64,000 nt of DNA from Aquimonas sp046318115 (GTDB taxonomy: Bacteria > Pseudomonadota > Gammaproteobacteria > Xanthomonadales > Xanthomonadaceae), in assembly GCA_046318115.1 (NCBI GenBank), contig JBKCVA010000034.1:1-64000 (forward strand), written 5' to 3'. A program made the translations under genes and the position numbers. The notes below the pieces were generated by a model, which was not told where the DNA came from, did no database searches, and worked only from the letters and a program-made list of their open reading frames with translations. Of this stretch, positions 16,421 to 24,327 are shown piece after piece (within the stretch, counting starts at the first letter, position 1; the number at the start of each line of letters is the position of its first letter).

Positions 16421-17095
16421 ATGTCGATTCGTCACTGGCCGGAATCCGAGCGCCCGCGCGAGAAGCTGCTGAAGCGGGGTGCGCATGCGCTGGGCGACGC
16501 CGAGCTGCTCGCCCTGTTCCTGGGCTCGGGCATGGCGGGCGAAGACGCCGTCGCCTGCGCCCGCGGGTTGATCGCCCGCCACGGCAGCCTGGCAGGGCTT
16601 GCTTCGCTGGGGGCGGAATCGATGCTACGCGAGCGCGGGCTCGGGCCGGCACGGGTCGCGCTGCTGCTGGCCGCGCACGAGCTCGGCACGCGTTGCCTCA
16701 GCGCACAGCTCCAGCGAGGGCCGGCCGTCAGCGACGAACGCAGCGCTGGACTGCTGTTCCGCCAGCGCCTGCAGCGCGCGCCGCAGGAGGTGTTCGCCTG
16801 CATGTTCCTCGACAGCCGCCACCGCATGCTGGCGTTCGAAGAGCTTTTTCACGGCACCATCGACGGATCCGAAGTACACCCGCGCGAGGTGGTGAGGCGC
16901 TGCCTCGCGCACAACGCTGCCGCCGTGATCTTCGGTCACAACCACCCCAGCGGTGTGGCCGAGCCCTCCGCCGCCGACCGCCAGATCACCCGCCGGCTGC
17001 AGGACGCACTGGCCCTGATCGACGTGCGCGTGCTCGATCACTTCATCGTTGGCGAGGGCGAGCCTTACTCGTTCGCTTCGCGGGGACTGATTTAG
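16421..17095 (+). CDS. radC: RadC family JAB1/MPN domain protein
   Basis: 224 residues. An N-terminal helix-hairpin-helix region (residues 1-95, PREKLLKRGAHALGDAELLALFLGSG) is followed by the RadC MPN domain (about 102-224). The JAMM zinc motif is complete: H173 and H175 in GHNHPSG, S177 and D186. The E141 region LAFEELFHGTIDGSEVHPREVV is typical. Despite the name, a direct role in DNA repair is not established; the fold is a zinc hydrolase. It is divergent from coaBC, the usual arrangement. Confidence 0.97.
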   Translation: MSIRHWPESERPREKLLKRGAHALGDAELLALFLGSGMAGEDAVACARGLIARHGSLAGLASLGAESMLRERGLGPARVALLLAAHELGTRCLSAQLQRGPAVSDERSAGLLFRQRLQRAPQEVFACMFLDSRHRMLAFEELFHGTIDGSEVHPREVVRRCLAHNAAAVIFGHNHPSGVAEPSAADRQITRRLQDALALIDVRVLDHFIVGEGEPYSFASRGLI

Positions 17096-17186
17096 TGCCG
17101 GAAAGGCGAATGCTCCGGCCCTTGAGGCTGGGATTCAGAGGCAAGCCCCTTCCCGAACGCATCACCAGCGCACGTGGTAGTGCCAC

Positions 17187-17226
17187 AAAAAAAGCCCGGA
17201 TCCGCTCCTGGAGGGCGGACCCGGGC
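17187..17226 (-). terminator. Rho-independent terminator of the RND permease gene cluster
   Basis: On the minus strand a GC stem (GCCCGGGTCCGC pairing with GCGGATCCGGGC, one mismatch) is followed by seven T residues (the A-run at 17187-17193 on the plus strand). It begins 14 bp past the permease stop codon. It faces the end of radC and may serve only the minus-strand cluster. Confidence 0.85.
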
Positions 17227-17240
17227 CTTAGACTCCCGCT

Positions 17241-19742
17241 TCAGGCCCGCGCGAAGCGCGGGCTGAGCTTGGACAGCCAGAACAGCAGGGCCGGGATCAA
17301 CACCACCGCACCGACCATGTTCATGATGAACATGAAGGTCAGCATCAGACCCATGTCGGCCTGGAACTTCAGATCTGAAAACACCCAGGTGCCCACGCCC
17401 GCCGCCAGCGTCAGCGCGGTGTAGAAGATGGCGATACCGGTGGTCTTGAGCGCAATGAAGTACGAATGCGTGAGGTCGTGGCCCTGCTTCAGCGCTTCGG
17501 CCATGCGCGCGTAGATATAGATGCCGTAGTCCACGCCGATGCCGACACCCAGCGCGACCACGCATAGAGTGTTGACCTTCATGCCAATACCCAGCTCCAC
17601 CATCAGGGTGTGGCCCAACTCGGTGACCAGTACCAGCGGCAACAGGATGCACAGCGCAGCGACCAGACTGCGGAAACTGATCAGGCACATCACGAAGACA
17701 GCGGCATAGAGCAGGTAGAGGATGGTGTGCTCGGAAGCCCGCACGGTGTCATTGATCGCCGCCATGACACCGATATTGCCTGTGCCCAGCCGCAGATTGA
17801 CTTCGTCGGTGGTGTAGGTTTCGCCGCGCGCTTCCGCCTCCTTGAGGAGGCCCTCGTGACGGGCACGGAAGTCCAGGTGGTAGGCGTTGTTGGCCTCGCG
17901 GAACTCTTTCACCGCAGCAACGATGCGGTCGATAGTTGTCGCCTTGTGATCACTCAGGAACATCATGATCGACATGGCGCTGCAGTCGGAGTTGAGCAGA
18001 CCGGTGTCGGTCTCGAAGCTTTGCGTCGACAGACGCAGCGAGTCGCCATCGCGCGGCAGGGTGCGCCAGCGGATATTGCCCTCGTTGTAGCCGGCGTAGA
18101 CGATCTTGGCCGCCATCGGCAGGCTGATGACCTGCTCCACGCCTTCGACGTTGCGCATGTGCCAGCTGAAGCGGTCGAGCAGCTCCATCGCGGGATAGCT
18201 GGTCGTGCAGGCCGACGGCCCAGCCTCGGCGATCACGTTGAGGATGTCCACGCCTAAGGCGAAGCGCGAGGAGATCATCTCGGCGTCCTGGTTGTAGCGC
18301 GCCTCCGGCCACAACTCGGCGACGCCGGCCTGGGCATCGCCGATCATGACCTTGTCGCCTTCGCGCTCGGCGAAGTACCAACCGACCACGCCCACGGTCA
18401 CAAGAATGAAGGCAGGAATCGGGCGGCTGCCCTTGGCAAGGAAGGCCCAGATGCGGTCGAACTTGGTCAGCTGGCGAAGGCGAAACTCGCGCTTTTTCTC
18501 GAGATTTCGCAGCTGGGTGTAGCTCAGCATCACCGGCAGCAGAACGAGGTCGGTCAGAATGGTCAAGGCGACGCCGATCGTCGCGGTGATGGCCAGCTCG
18601 CGGACCATGTCGATCGGAATCACCATGATCGCGCCGAATCCGATACAGCCGGCCACCAGCGCCACAGTGCCTGGCACCAGCAGCATGCGGAACGAGGTCT
18701 TGGCGGCTTCCAGCGGCCCCACTGCGTACTTGGCGCGGGCGCGCAGCTCCTCGACGCTGCCCTCCTCAAGCCCTCCGAAGAAGATCTCGCCGCGGAAGCG
18801 GTTGATCATCTGCTCACCATGACTGACCGCGATCGCGAAGATCAGAAACGGCGTCAGCATGTTCATCGGGTCGATGCCGAAGCCGAGCAGACGCAGCGCA
18901 CCGAGCATCCACACGACCGAGATCAGCGCCGCAAACACCGTAAGCGAAGCAAGCTTGACCGAGCTCGAGTAGATGAACAGGAGCAGCCAGGTCATCGCGA
19001 TGGTCAGGAAGAAGAAGTAGATGACCGAACGCGCGCCGTCGGCGATGTCGCCGACCATCTTCGCGAAGCCGATGATGTGAACCGTATAGTTCTCGTTTTC
19101 GTACTTCTGGCGGATGTCCTCGAACTTCGCTGCCACCGCCTGATAGTCAAGACGCTGGCCGGAGTCTTCGGGAATCAGGTCGGCCCAAACCATCGCCCCG
19201 GAGAAATCACGCGACACCAGCTGGCCGACGATGCTGGCCTTGACGATATTGCTGCGGACCGTTTGGAAGTCCTCAGGCGTTGCCTTCCAGCCTTCGAGGT
19301 TGGGCGTGAACTCCGGGGGAATGACGTTGCCGCCGGCAAAACCGTCCTCGACCACCTCCACGAAGCGGACGTTCGGGGTGAAGATCGAACGCACGCGGGC
19401 ATCATCGGTTTCGTCGATGGCGATGACGTCTGCGGTCACCTTCTCCATCAGCTGGAAGAACTCCTGGTCGAACATGTCGCCGTCCTTGGCCATGACGGCC
19501 ACCAGGACGCGGTTCGCACCGCCGAAGTTCTGCTCGTACTCGAGGAAGGTCTGCATGTACTCATGGTCGAGCGGGATCTGCTTCTTGAAGCCCGCATCGA
19601 CTCTGAGCTGGCTGGCGAAATACAGCATCACCACCGTGACCAGGGCGAACAGCACGAGGATCGCCGGCCGGGCGCCGAAGACGAGGCGTTCCGCGCTGCG
19701 ATGGAAGAAGGTGTCGTTGTTGGAACCGGATCCGTGGGCCAT
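17241..19742 (-). CDS. RND superfamily (MMPL-type) permease
   Basis: About 833 residues from the ATG; a GTG nine bases upstream overlaps the previous stop (GTGA) and is an alternative start. The layout is the RND/MMPL pattern: TM1 near residues 25-45, a periplasmic loop of about 200 residues, five helices at about 230-420 (SYTQLRNLEKKREF follows), a second TM and loop, then the C-terminal five-helix set containing GVGIGVDYGIYIYARM, with the GxxxD signature of the family. Such permeases move lipids or other hydrophobic substrates using the proton gradient. It follows YCF48-like, DUF1329 and DUF1302 genes, a set found together for hydrophobic compounds in other proteobacteria. Confidence 0.92.
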   Translation of the reverse strand: MAHGSGSNNDTFFHRSAERLVFGARPAILVLFALVTVVMLYFASQLRVDAGFKKQIPLDHEYMQTFLEYEQNFGGANRVLVAVMAKDGDMFDQEFFQLMEKVTADVIAIDETDDARVRSIFTPNVRFVEVVEDGFAGGNVIPPEFTPNLEGWKATPEDFQTVRSNIVKASIVGQLVSRDFSGAMVWADLIPEDSGQRLDYQAVAAKFEDIRQKYENENYTVHIIGFAKMVGDIADGARSVIYFFFLTIAMTWLLLFIYSSSVKLASLTVFAALISVVWMLGALRLLGFGIDPMNMLTPFLIFAIAVSHGEQMINRFRGEIFFGGLEEGSVEELRARAKYAVGPLEAAKTSFRMLLVPGTVALVAGCIGFGAIMVIPIDMVRELAITATIGVALTILTDLVLLPVMLSYTQLRNLEKKREFRLRQLTKFDRIWAFLAKGSRPIPAFILVTVGVVGWYFAEREGDKVMIGDAQAGVAELWPEARYNQDAEMISSRFALGVDILNVIAEAGPSACTTSYPAMELLDRFSWHMRNVEGVEQVISLPMAAKIVYAGYNEGNIRWRTLPRDGDSLRLSTQSFETDTGLLNSDCSAMSIMMFLSDHKATTIDRIVAAVKEFREANNAYHLDFRARHEGLLKEAEARGETYTTDEVNLRLGTGNIGVMAAINDTVRASEHTILYLLYAAVFVMCLISFRSLVAALCILLPLVLVTELGHTLMVELGIGMKVNTLCVVALGVGIGVDYGIYIYARMAEALKQGHDLTHSYFIALKTTGIAIFYTALTLAAGVGTWVFSDLKFQADMGLMLTFMFIMNMVGAVVLIPALLFWLSKLSPRFARA

Positions 19743-19747
19743 GGGAT

Positions 19748-20866
19748 TCACTTCAGCTGGGTGCGGCCGAGGCCTTTCTCGCCCGCGACGACCACATCGC
19801 GGGCGCCGAGCGGCAGAGCGGCGGACAGCACCGGGGTTTCCTGGCGCTCGTTGATGAAGAAGTCCTGGGTGAAGACCGTGGCGCCGGCGGCGCGATGCAG
19901 CAGGATCCCGTTCGATCCGACCAGCAACACGCTGCCATCCGCAAGCACCGCACCGCCCTGCAGGCTGAGCTCGGTGCCGGTGTCGAGTTCGGTCCAGGTG
20001 TCTCCGAAGTCGGTGCTTTCCTGCACGTTGCCACGCAGTCCGAAGGCGAGAACATGCCGTTCGCCCAGCGCGAGCACGCCGAACATCGAACCCTCATAGG
20101 GCAGGCTGAGACGCTGCCAGCTGGCGCCACCATCGAGCGAACGAAAACCGGCGCCGCGCTCCGCAACCACCATGAGCGCTCCATCAGGTGTTCGGGCGAT
20201 GCCGTTGAGGTGCGGGTCCTCCTCCTCGTCGAGCATCAGCGAGTCCTCGTCGAGCAGCCAATCGGCCTCTTCGCCTTCGCCTGCCGCCGGTGCCGCCTCG
20301 GCGACGCTCTGCTCGGCAGCAACGGCTGGCTGTGCGTTGGGATCGACCTGGCTCCAGGTCTGGCCACCATCGCGTGTGACCAGCATCAGACTGTAGGCGC
20401 CGACGGCAATGACGTGGTTCGCATCCAACGCGATCACATCGAGCAGAGGTGCGCCTTGGGTCGGGTCGAACTCAGCTTCGAAGTCGTCGTCCGGCAGTGG
20501 CTTCCAGCGGTCCTCGCGCTGGATCGCCCAGGTCAGTCCACCGTCCACGCTGGAAAGGATGATGCCGTCATGGCCTACAGCCCAGACACGATCGCCGACG
20601 GCAGCCACGCCGGTGAGTGTCGCGCGGGTTGGGACACCCTCGATCTGTCGCCAGTCGCTGCGCGACTCGGAGACCGCGATGTGGCCACGCTCGCCGACAG
20701 CCACCGCGCGGTTCCCGGCCTCCGCGAAATCGAGAAAGAGACCCTGCTTCAGCACGAGTGGCCTGAGCTCCGAGGTGAGGGCCGGAACTGCCGTTTCGGC
20801 AGCCGCGCCGGCGCTGACGAGCACCATCGCGACGCCTGCGGCGGTTGCCGCGAGCTTGAAGATCAT
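19748..20866 (-). CDS. YCF48-like (BNR/photosystem II stability factor-type) exported propeller protein
   Basis: About 372 residues. Two adjacent ATG codons are possible; the second has GGAGG at five-base spacing and is chosen. A signal peptide (MIFKLAATAAGVAMVLVSAGAAAE) leads to repeated WD/BNR-like blades with SxDGGxTW motifs (SSVDGGLTWAIQ, TRDGGQTWSQV, SLDGGASWQRL, STDFGDTWTEL). An acidic insertion (EADWLLDEDSLMLDEEEDP) sits near residue 210. The stop codon overlaps or abuts the RND permease start, so the two proteins are co-translated and probably work together in the periplasm, as in similar clusters. The exact role is not known. Confidence 0.88.
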   Translation of the reverse strand: MIFKLAATAAGVAMVLVSAGAAAETAVPALTSELRPLVLKQGLFLDFAEAGNRAVAVGERGHIAVSESRSDWRQIEGVPTRATLTGVAAVGDRVWAVGHDGIILSSVDGGLTWAIQREDRWKPLPDDDFEAEFDPTQGAPLLDVIALDANHVIAVGAYSLMLVTRDGGQTWSQVDPNAQPAVAAEQSVAEAAPAAGEGEEADWLLDEDSLMLDEEEDPHLNGIARTPDGALMVVAERGAGFRSLDGGASWQRLSLPYEGSMFGVLALGERHVLAFGLRGNVQESTDFGDTWTELDTGTELSLQGGAVLADGSVLLVGSNGILLHRAAGATVFTQDFFINERQETPVLSAALPLGARDVVVAGEKGLGRTQLK

Positions 20867-20976
20867 CATTGCCTCCCATTCATCGCCTGACCGCTGCGGA
20901 CCCGGCGCAAAACTCTTCCTGTATCTCGACTTTCCCGCATTGCGGGTGCCCCAGTGTGCACGCTATCCGGAAGCCC

Positions 20977-21012
20977 AAAACAAAGCCAGCCGCGACGGTG
21001 AGGTCGCGGCTG
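20977..21012 (-). terminator. Hairpin terminator after the DUF1329 gene
   Basis: Reading the minus strand, CAGCCGCGAC pairs perfectly with GTCGCGGCTG around a six-base loop (20987-21012 on the plus strand) and is followed by CTTTGTTTTG. It lies 38 bp past the DUF1329 stop and 110 bp before the YCF48-like start. It would partly insulate the upstream three genes from the permease pair, or set their relative expression. Confidence 0.75.
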
Positions 21013-21049
21013 GTCGTGGTTGCGCTCCGCGGAGCTGGGCAACTCGGCG

Positions 21050-22405
21050 TCAGCGCACGCCGCGCGCCCGCAGGTTCTGCGGCGAGTAGCTGTCCGGGGT
21101 GCTCTGGTGCGAGAAGTCGACCATGTCGTCCTCGTTGTCGAGGCCGCTGACGATGTAGCGACCCGACTTGAGATCGTGGTGCGTTTCCAGCGTGGTCCAG
21201 AACACCGGCACCTCGTAGTAGTTGACCGAGGGGGCTTCGGAATAGCGCCAGATATCGCCCTGGCTGTCGTAGTGGTCGAGCACCAGGATCTGCCAGCTGT
21301 CTTCATCGACGTAGAAGGTGCGACGCGGATTGATGTGGCGCTGGCCTTCCTTCAAGGTCGCCTCGACCACCCACACGCGGTGCAGCTCGTAGCGCAGGAA
21401 ATCGGGGTTGAGGTGGTTCGGCCGGATCAGGTCGGCGACCTTCACCTGGTCGCTGTGGGCCTTGTAGGAGTTGTACGGGACGTACATTTCCTTCTTGCCG
21501 ACCAGCTTCCAGTCGTAGCGGTCGAGCGCACCGTTGAACATGTCGGTCATGTCGTTGGTGCGCAGGCCGTCGGACGCGGTGCCCGGGTTGTCATAGGCCA
21601 CGTTGGGGGCGCGACGCACGCGACGCTGGCCGGGGTTGTACACCCAGGCCTGGCGGATCTGGGCCTGCTGGTTCAGGGTTTCATGGACCAGCAGAACCTG
21701 GCCGGCGAGACGCGCAGGGCTTTCCACCACCTGGTAGAAGTACAGCAGGATGTTGTTGATGTCGGCGATGGTGTTGCCCGGCTTGTAGTACAGGCCGAGG
21801 AACTCTTCGCGAATGCGCACAAGGTTGAACTGGCCGTTGGCGGTCACCGCCGCCTGGTTGGCCCAGCGGGCGCTGGAAACGCCCTTGTACTTCATCTTGT
21901 GGTTCCAGATGACTTCCTGGCCGTTCTGCGGGATCGGGAAGGGGATGCCCTCGGCCGCGTTTTCGACACCGTCGCCGTTCGCGACCAGCTGCGCGGTGGT
22001 GGCGTTCTTGATGCTGAACTCGTAGGTGCGCTGCGGGAACGAGGCCGAACGGCGGGTCGGATAGATGTCCATCCGGAACGTCGGGTAGCGCTCGAACATG
22101 GCCTGCTGACCGACGGTCAGCTTGTCCGCGTGCTCTTTGTAGTTCGCCGGTGTGATGCTGAACTGCGGGCGGTCTGCAGCGAACGGATCCGGGTGGTGGT
22201 CACCGACCTTGTAGCCGGCGGGCGGCGTGGTGATGCCTCCCGTCCAGGCCGGGATGGTGCCGGCAGCGTTGCCGGCTTTCTCGGCGCCAACAGGGGTCAG
22301 CTCGTTGCCCAGTCGGCGCGCCTGATCGGCGCTGACCGCCGACAGCGCACCGGCGCTGAAAGTCAGCGCGGCGATCGCCAGGGCGGTGGTAGTGAACTTG
22401 CGCAT
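21050..22405 (-). CDS. DUF1329 domain exported protein
   Basis: 451 residues with a Sec signal peptide (MRKFTTTALAIAALTFSAGALSAVS). The DUF1329 family body is recognisable from NELTPVGAEKAGNAAGTIPAWTGG near residue 35 and YDRYDWKLVGKKEMYVPYNSY-like sequence at about 300, plus RYELHRVWVVEATLKEGQRH and RTFYVDEDSWQILVLDHYD. This part resembles outer-membrane lipoprotein carrier folds. The start has a full AGGAGG box. It sits directly after the DUF1302 gene (23 bp), a pairing conserved in proteobacteria that use hydrophobic substrates. Probably a periplasmic or outer-membrane lipid-carrying factor (inference). Confidence 0.93.
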   Translation of the reverse strand: MRKFTTTALAIAALTFSAGALSAVSADQARRLGNELTPVGAEKAGNAAGTIPAWTGGITTPPAGYKVGDHHPDPFAADRPQFSITPANYKEHADKLTVGQQAMFERYPTFRMDIYPTRRSASFPQRTYEFSIKNATTAQLVANGDGVENAAEGIPFPIPQNGQEVIWNHKMKYKGVSSARWANQAAVTANGQFNLVRIREEFLGLYYKPGNTIADINNILLYFYQVVESPARLAGQVLLVHETLNQQAQIRQAWVYNPGQRRVRRAPNVAYDNPGTASDGLRTNDMTDMFNGALDRYDWKLVGKKEMYVPYNSYKAHSDQVKVADLIRPNHLNPDFLRYELHRVWVVEATLKEGQRHINPRRTFYVDEDSWQILVLDHYDSQGDIWRYSEAPSVNYYEVPVFWTTLETHHDLKSGRYIVSGLDNEDDMVDFSHQSTPDSYSPQNLRARGVR

Positions 22406-22428
22406 GGTGCGATTCCTCCTGGCGGGGA

Positions 22429-24303
22429 TCAGAAGAGGTACTTGGCGGAGACCGCGACGAAGTCGCGATCGCTGGTGAGGTTGTACACGCCGCCACCCCA
22501 GAACGAGGTGTAGGACAGGTCCAGCACCCACTTGTTCAGGTAGTTGCCCTCGACGCCGACCGTAGAGGACTTGCGACCCTTCACGAAGTTGCCGCCGGCG
22601 CCCGGGGTGGTGCCATTGACGTCGTGGTTGAACGCGATGCGCGGGGAGACGTTCCATGTGCTGCCACCGACGCTGTTGTAGTCGGCGCGCGCGGCCAGTC
22701 GGTAGCCCCACGAGAACGAGGTGGCGAACCCTTCGCAGCTGTTGAGCGGATTGCGGCCACCGCCGCTGATCCAGTCAGGGCCGCAGCCGGTGTCGGTGCC
22801 ATCGCCCTGGTAGGGCAGGACTTCAAGGGCCGGCAGATCCCACACCTTGGTCGCACCGAACTCACCGACGGTGGCGATCTGATCGGCGCCGAGGAAGTTG
22901 CCCGGACCGAAAGCCTTGGTCAGGGTGAACTGCAGCTGGCTGACCTCGTGGCGCTCCCAGCCCTTCAGGTACTGCCCGGGGCCGAACTGGCCGAGGCGGC
23001 TGCGGAAGCGGAGGAAGGGCTCCTGGATCAGCGGGTTCAGCGGCGACAGACCGGCAAACAGCACTTCGACGTCGTCGATCTGCAGCGGCGCGTTGTCGCG
23101 GTAGCTGATCTCGCCCTGGAAGGCGATGGTGCCGAGGTTGGTGTTCCAGCTCAGGCCGTAGAGGTTGATGTCCTCGGGGTACTCGATGAAGTAGCGACCC
23201 GAGGTCGGACTGGCATTGGTGATCGAGGTACCCGACACGAAGGGCAGACGGCTGTGGTAACGCAGGTAGTACAGGCCGAACTCGGTGTCGTTCAACTCGG
23301 AAGCGAAGTAGCGCAGGGCCACGCCGAACTGGCCGAGGTCACGGGCCTCGCGATCGGCCGCGCGCGGGAAGGCCGCGCCGCAGCGCGGGTCAGCGGCGGG
23401 CGTCGTGCGGCAGACGTTGAAATTGGCCGGCTCGTCGACGAGGCCGAAGTTCAGCATCACGAACTCGCCGCCCACCAGACCGAAGTCGTTGTTGGCGAAG
23501 TAGGTGCCGGAGGGCTCCACTTCGGTCTCCGCCCACTCGAGCAGGTACAGCGTTTCCAGCGAGAGGTTCTCGGTCAGGCTGAAGGAGGCCCAGATCGAGT
23601 TGATCGGCAGGAAGGCTTCCTTCAGCTCGGCACCCGCCACGCGCAGGCGGGACACGTCCACCGGGTTGACGACGTTGATGCCGCCTTGGATGAAGGTGCT
23701 CTCACCCCAGCTCACCACCTGGCGACCGAAGCGGAAATTGCCGCTGATGTCGTTGGCGATGATGAAGTCGCGGTAGACGAAGGCGTCCAGAAGGCGGGCG
23801 CGCTTGCCGACGCGGTCCTTGGCGGCGTCCGAGATGTCATCACGGTCCATCGCCTCGAAGTCGTAGAACCCGGTGGCGCGCACGAAGGCACCCCAGTTCG
23901 TCCAGTTCATGCTGATTTCGGAGGTGATGCCGAGCGCGTTGGAGATGAGGTCGCCCTTGTCGTACTTCAGGTTGCCATCGTCGGAGTTCACCGAGAAGCG
24001 GCCGGGGGCGGAAGCCGCGAGCGCCTGCGCCTCGGCCCAGCGGTTCTGCTGCTGCAGCGCGGTGACGCGCGCGCCCAGCGTCGGATCGAGGTTGATCTTG
24101 CCGACGAGCTCGTTGTTGCGATCTTCCATGCGCGACGAGGCGCCGTAGGTCAGCGTGGTGTCGATGCTCATCGTGAAGTCGCCGCGGCTGAACTCGGCCG
24201 CGTGCGCGGAGCCGGCCAGCAGGGCGGCGCCCACCGCGAGCGCCATCGGCGCGCGCAGCAGCATCGGACGGCCCGCTCGGACATGCGTGTGGATCTTGGT
24301 CAT
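22429..24303 (-). CDS. DUF1302 outer-membrane beta-barrel protein
   Basis: 624 residues. A long signal peptide (MTKIHTHVRAGRPMLLRAPMALAVGAALLAGSAHA) precedes the family's opening strands (FTMSIDTTLTYGASSRMEDRN). Later features are FRFGRQVVSWGESTFIQGGINVVNPVDVSRLRVAGAELKEAF near residue 200-240 and regularly spaced aromatic strands up to the terminal phenylalanine (AVSAKYLF), as in an outer-membrane barrel. AAGGGA precedes the ATG. The gene is 24 bp after the lipase-like lipoprotein gene, so the two are an operon. The barrel may be the outer-membrane port for the cluster's substrate. Confidence 0.93.
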   Translation of the reverse strand: MTKIHTHVRAGRPMLLRAPMALAVGAALLAGSAHAAEFSRGDFTMSIDTTLTYGASSRMEDRNNELVGKINLDPTLGARVTALQQQNRWAEAQALAASAPGRFSVNSDDGNLKYDKGDLISNALGITSEISMNWTNWGAFVRATGFYDFEAMDRDDISDAAKDRVGKRARLLDAFVYRDFIIANDISGNFRFGRQVVSWGESTFIQGGINVVNPVDVSRLRVAGAELKEAFLPINSIWASFSLTENLSLETLYLLEWAETEVEPSGTYFANNDFGLVGGEFVMLNFGLVDEPANFNVCRTTPAADPRCGAAFPRAADREARDLGQFGVALRYFASELNDTEFGLYYLRYHSRLPFVSGTSITNASPTSGRYFIEYPEDINLYGLSWNTNLGTIAFQGEISYRDNAPLQIDDVEVLFAGLSPLNPLIQEPFLRFRSRLGQFGPGQYLKGWERHEVSQLQFTLTKAFGPGNFLGADQIATVGEFGATKVWDLPALEVLPYQGDGTDTGCGPDWISGGGRNPLNSCEGFATSFSWGYRLAARADYNSVGGSTWNVSPRIAFNHDVNGTTPGAGGNFVKGRKSSTVGVEGNYLNKWVLDLSYTSFWGGGVYNLTSDRDFVAVSAKYLF

Positions 24304-24327
24304 GGTGATGTCCCTTGAGGTGGTCGC

